Source: Planctomycetota bacterium (GTDB taxonomy: Bacteria; Planctomycetota; UBA11346). From it: 64,000 bases of DNA. The stretch lies in NCBI GenBank assembly GCA_016745075.1, contig JADGDD010000001.1:621125-685124 (forward strand), written 5' to 3'. The translations under genes were made by a program, and so were the position numbers. Below are positions 63,250 to 64,000 of this stretch, piece after piece (the stretch's first letter is position 1; each line of letters starts with the position of its first letter). A model generated the notes under the pieces. That model had not been told where the DNA came from. It was given only the letters and a program-made list of their open reading frames with translations, and ran no database searches.

Positions 63250-64000
63250 TTATTCTATCGCGTACAGCCCATCACTTGCTCCTATGTATACAACACCATT
63301 TGTTGGAGTTGGTGATGACCAGTTTATGGTCCCGTCCGTTGTAAATGTCCATTTTTCAGTACCTTTTTTTGCGTCAAGAGCATACAGCTTGCCATCGGTA
63401 TTACCAAAATAGACAATTCCGTTTGCAACAGATGCCCCAGAATAGCTAACGCCTTCTGTTTTAAATTTCCACGCAAGTTTTCCTGTTTTCTTATCCACAG
63501 CATATATGTATTCATCTATATTAGCTACGTATTGATGAATGTCATCAACTGCCATTGGGGAAAAGAAAGGATGCATTCTTGTCCAATGTTTCTCTTTGTA
63601 TTCATACACTTTCTGAACGGTATTTCCGTATTTATTAGCTTCACAGTTCACGTTATACCCTCGTATACCCTGACCATCTGCGGCAAAAACCATAATTCCG
63701 TCTGATACGGGGGTATGCTGAAAGGTATCACCACCGTTATTATTTAAGGGCGAACGCCCTCTTGATGTTTTCACGCTCACAGAACCTGTACCTGCACTAC
63801 CGCCACAATAATACAAGTTCCCTTTGGCATAGGTAAACGATCCCATATAGGCACAGCCCTTACCGTCTAACTGTTGCCATATATTCTCCCCTGTTTCTAC
63901 ATGAAATGCGGCCTTTGATTCCATTCCATTACAAAAAACATGGTCTTTGAGAATAAGTGGAGACGTTCCTCTTCTAAAGTTATCCTTTGGGCCGCCTTTT
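63250..64000 (-). CDS. PQQ-type beta-propeller protein, partial (5' end beyond window)
   Basis: The reverse frame is open from the right edge to the stop at 63250. The first complete codon at the edge reads into KGGPKDNFRRGTSPLILKDHVFCNG before an internal Met, so the gene begins outside the window. About 250 residues are visible, with repeated blades of PQQ type (YAVDKKTGKLAWKFKTEGVSYSGASVANGIVYFGNTDGKLYALDAKKGTEKWTFTTDG, broken here by motif). Unlike copies A-D it ends at a blade (VVYIGASDGLYAIE) and shows no methyltransferase-like part in the visible portion. It is first of the visible genes in the copy D / copy C operon. Confidence 0.85.
   Translation of the reverse strand, partial: KGGPKDNFRRGTSPLILKDHVFCNGMESKAAFHVETGENIWQQLDGKGCAYMGSFTYAKGNLYYCGGSAGTGSVSVKTSRGRSPLNNNGGDTFQHTPVSDGIMVFAADGQGIRGYNVNCEANKYGNTVQKVYEYKEKHWTRMHPFFSPMAVDDIHQYVANIDEYIYAVDKKTGKLAWKFKTEGVSYSGASVANGIVYFGNTDGKLYALDAKKGTEKWTFTTDGTINWSSPTPTNGVVYIGASDGLYAIE

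Overview
The window most resembles a chromosomal segment of a polysaccharide-degrading member of the PVC superphylum, with Lentisphaerota the best guess. This is inferred from gene content: many sulfatases and secreted glycosidases, eukaryote-type Ser/Thr kinases, ECF sigma/FecR pairs without TonB receptors, and very large secreted PQQ-type beta-propeller proteins with a methyltransferase-like N-terminus. No rRNA, tRNA, CRISPR array or insertion sequence was seen. Both edges cut genes: a kinase at the left and a beta-propeller gene at the right.

Region 1 (1-14476) is mainly housekeeping. It holds a partial Ser/Thr kinase, hemW, the panC-pcrA pair, a second membrane kinase, a cytoplasmic-type sulfatase divergent from an AraC regulator, and a mutM / HEAT-like lipoprotein / short uvrC repair operon.

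Region 2 (14897-33630) is carbohydrate catabolism. It contains a Tat-exported sulfatase, two close paralogous secreted clan GH-A hydrolases flanking a cytoplasmic GH43-like beta-propeller protein, and a first ECF sigma/FecR pair. Two AraC-controlled gene sets follow. One encodes a 2-hydroxyacid dehydrogenase and a Gfo/Idh oxidoreductase. The other encodes a GH4 glycosidase, an enolase-superfamily dehydratase and an SDR, an order that suggests glycoside release followed by sugar-acid breakdown.

Region 3 (33727-35054) is a small island: a secreted protein combining a truncated pretoxin-HINT segment with a complete-looking kinase-fold C-terminus (a candidate polymorphic-toxin relative), and a possible 18-residue peptide gene.

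Region 4 (35055-51478) is one long minus-strand gene train: ECF sigma, FecR anti-sigma with a carbohydrate-binding-like C-terminus, leucine-rich-repeat lipoprotein, XylF/XylG/XylH-type sugar ABC importer, GH92 alpha-mannosidase, GH51-like glycosidase, and a methyltransferase-like/PQQ-propeller protein. It looks like a self-contained glycan sensing, uptake and degradation locus built without SusC/SusD, and is the strongest candidate for an undescribed system.

Region 5 (51742-64000) has three further complete propeller proteins, a fourth cut by the window edge, and a CocE/NonD-type hydrolase, in two tightly packed minus-strand operons. The promoter region between them carries a tandem 22-bp-period repeat that looks like an operator.
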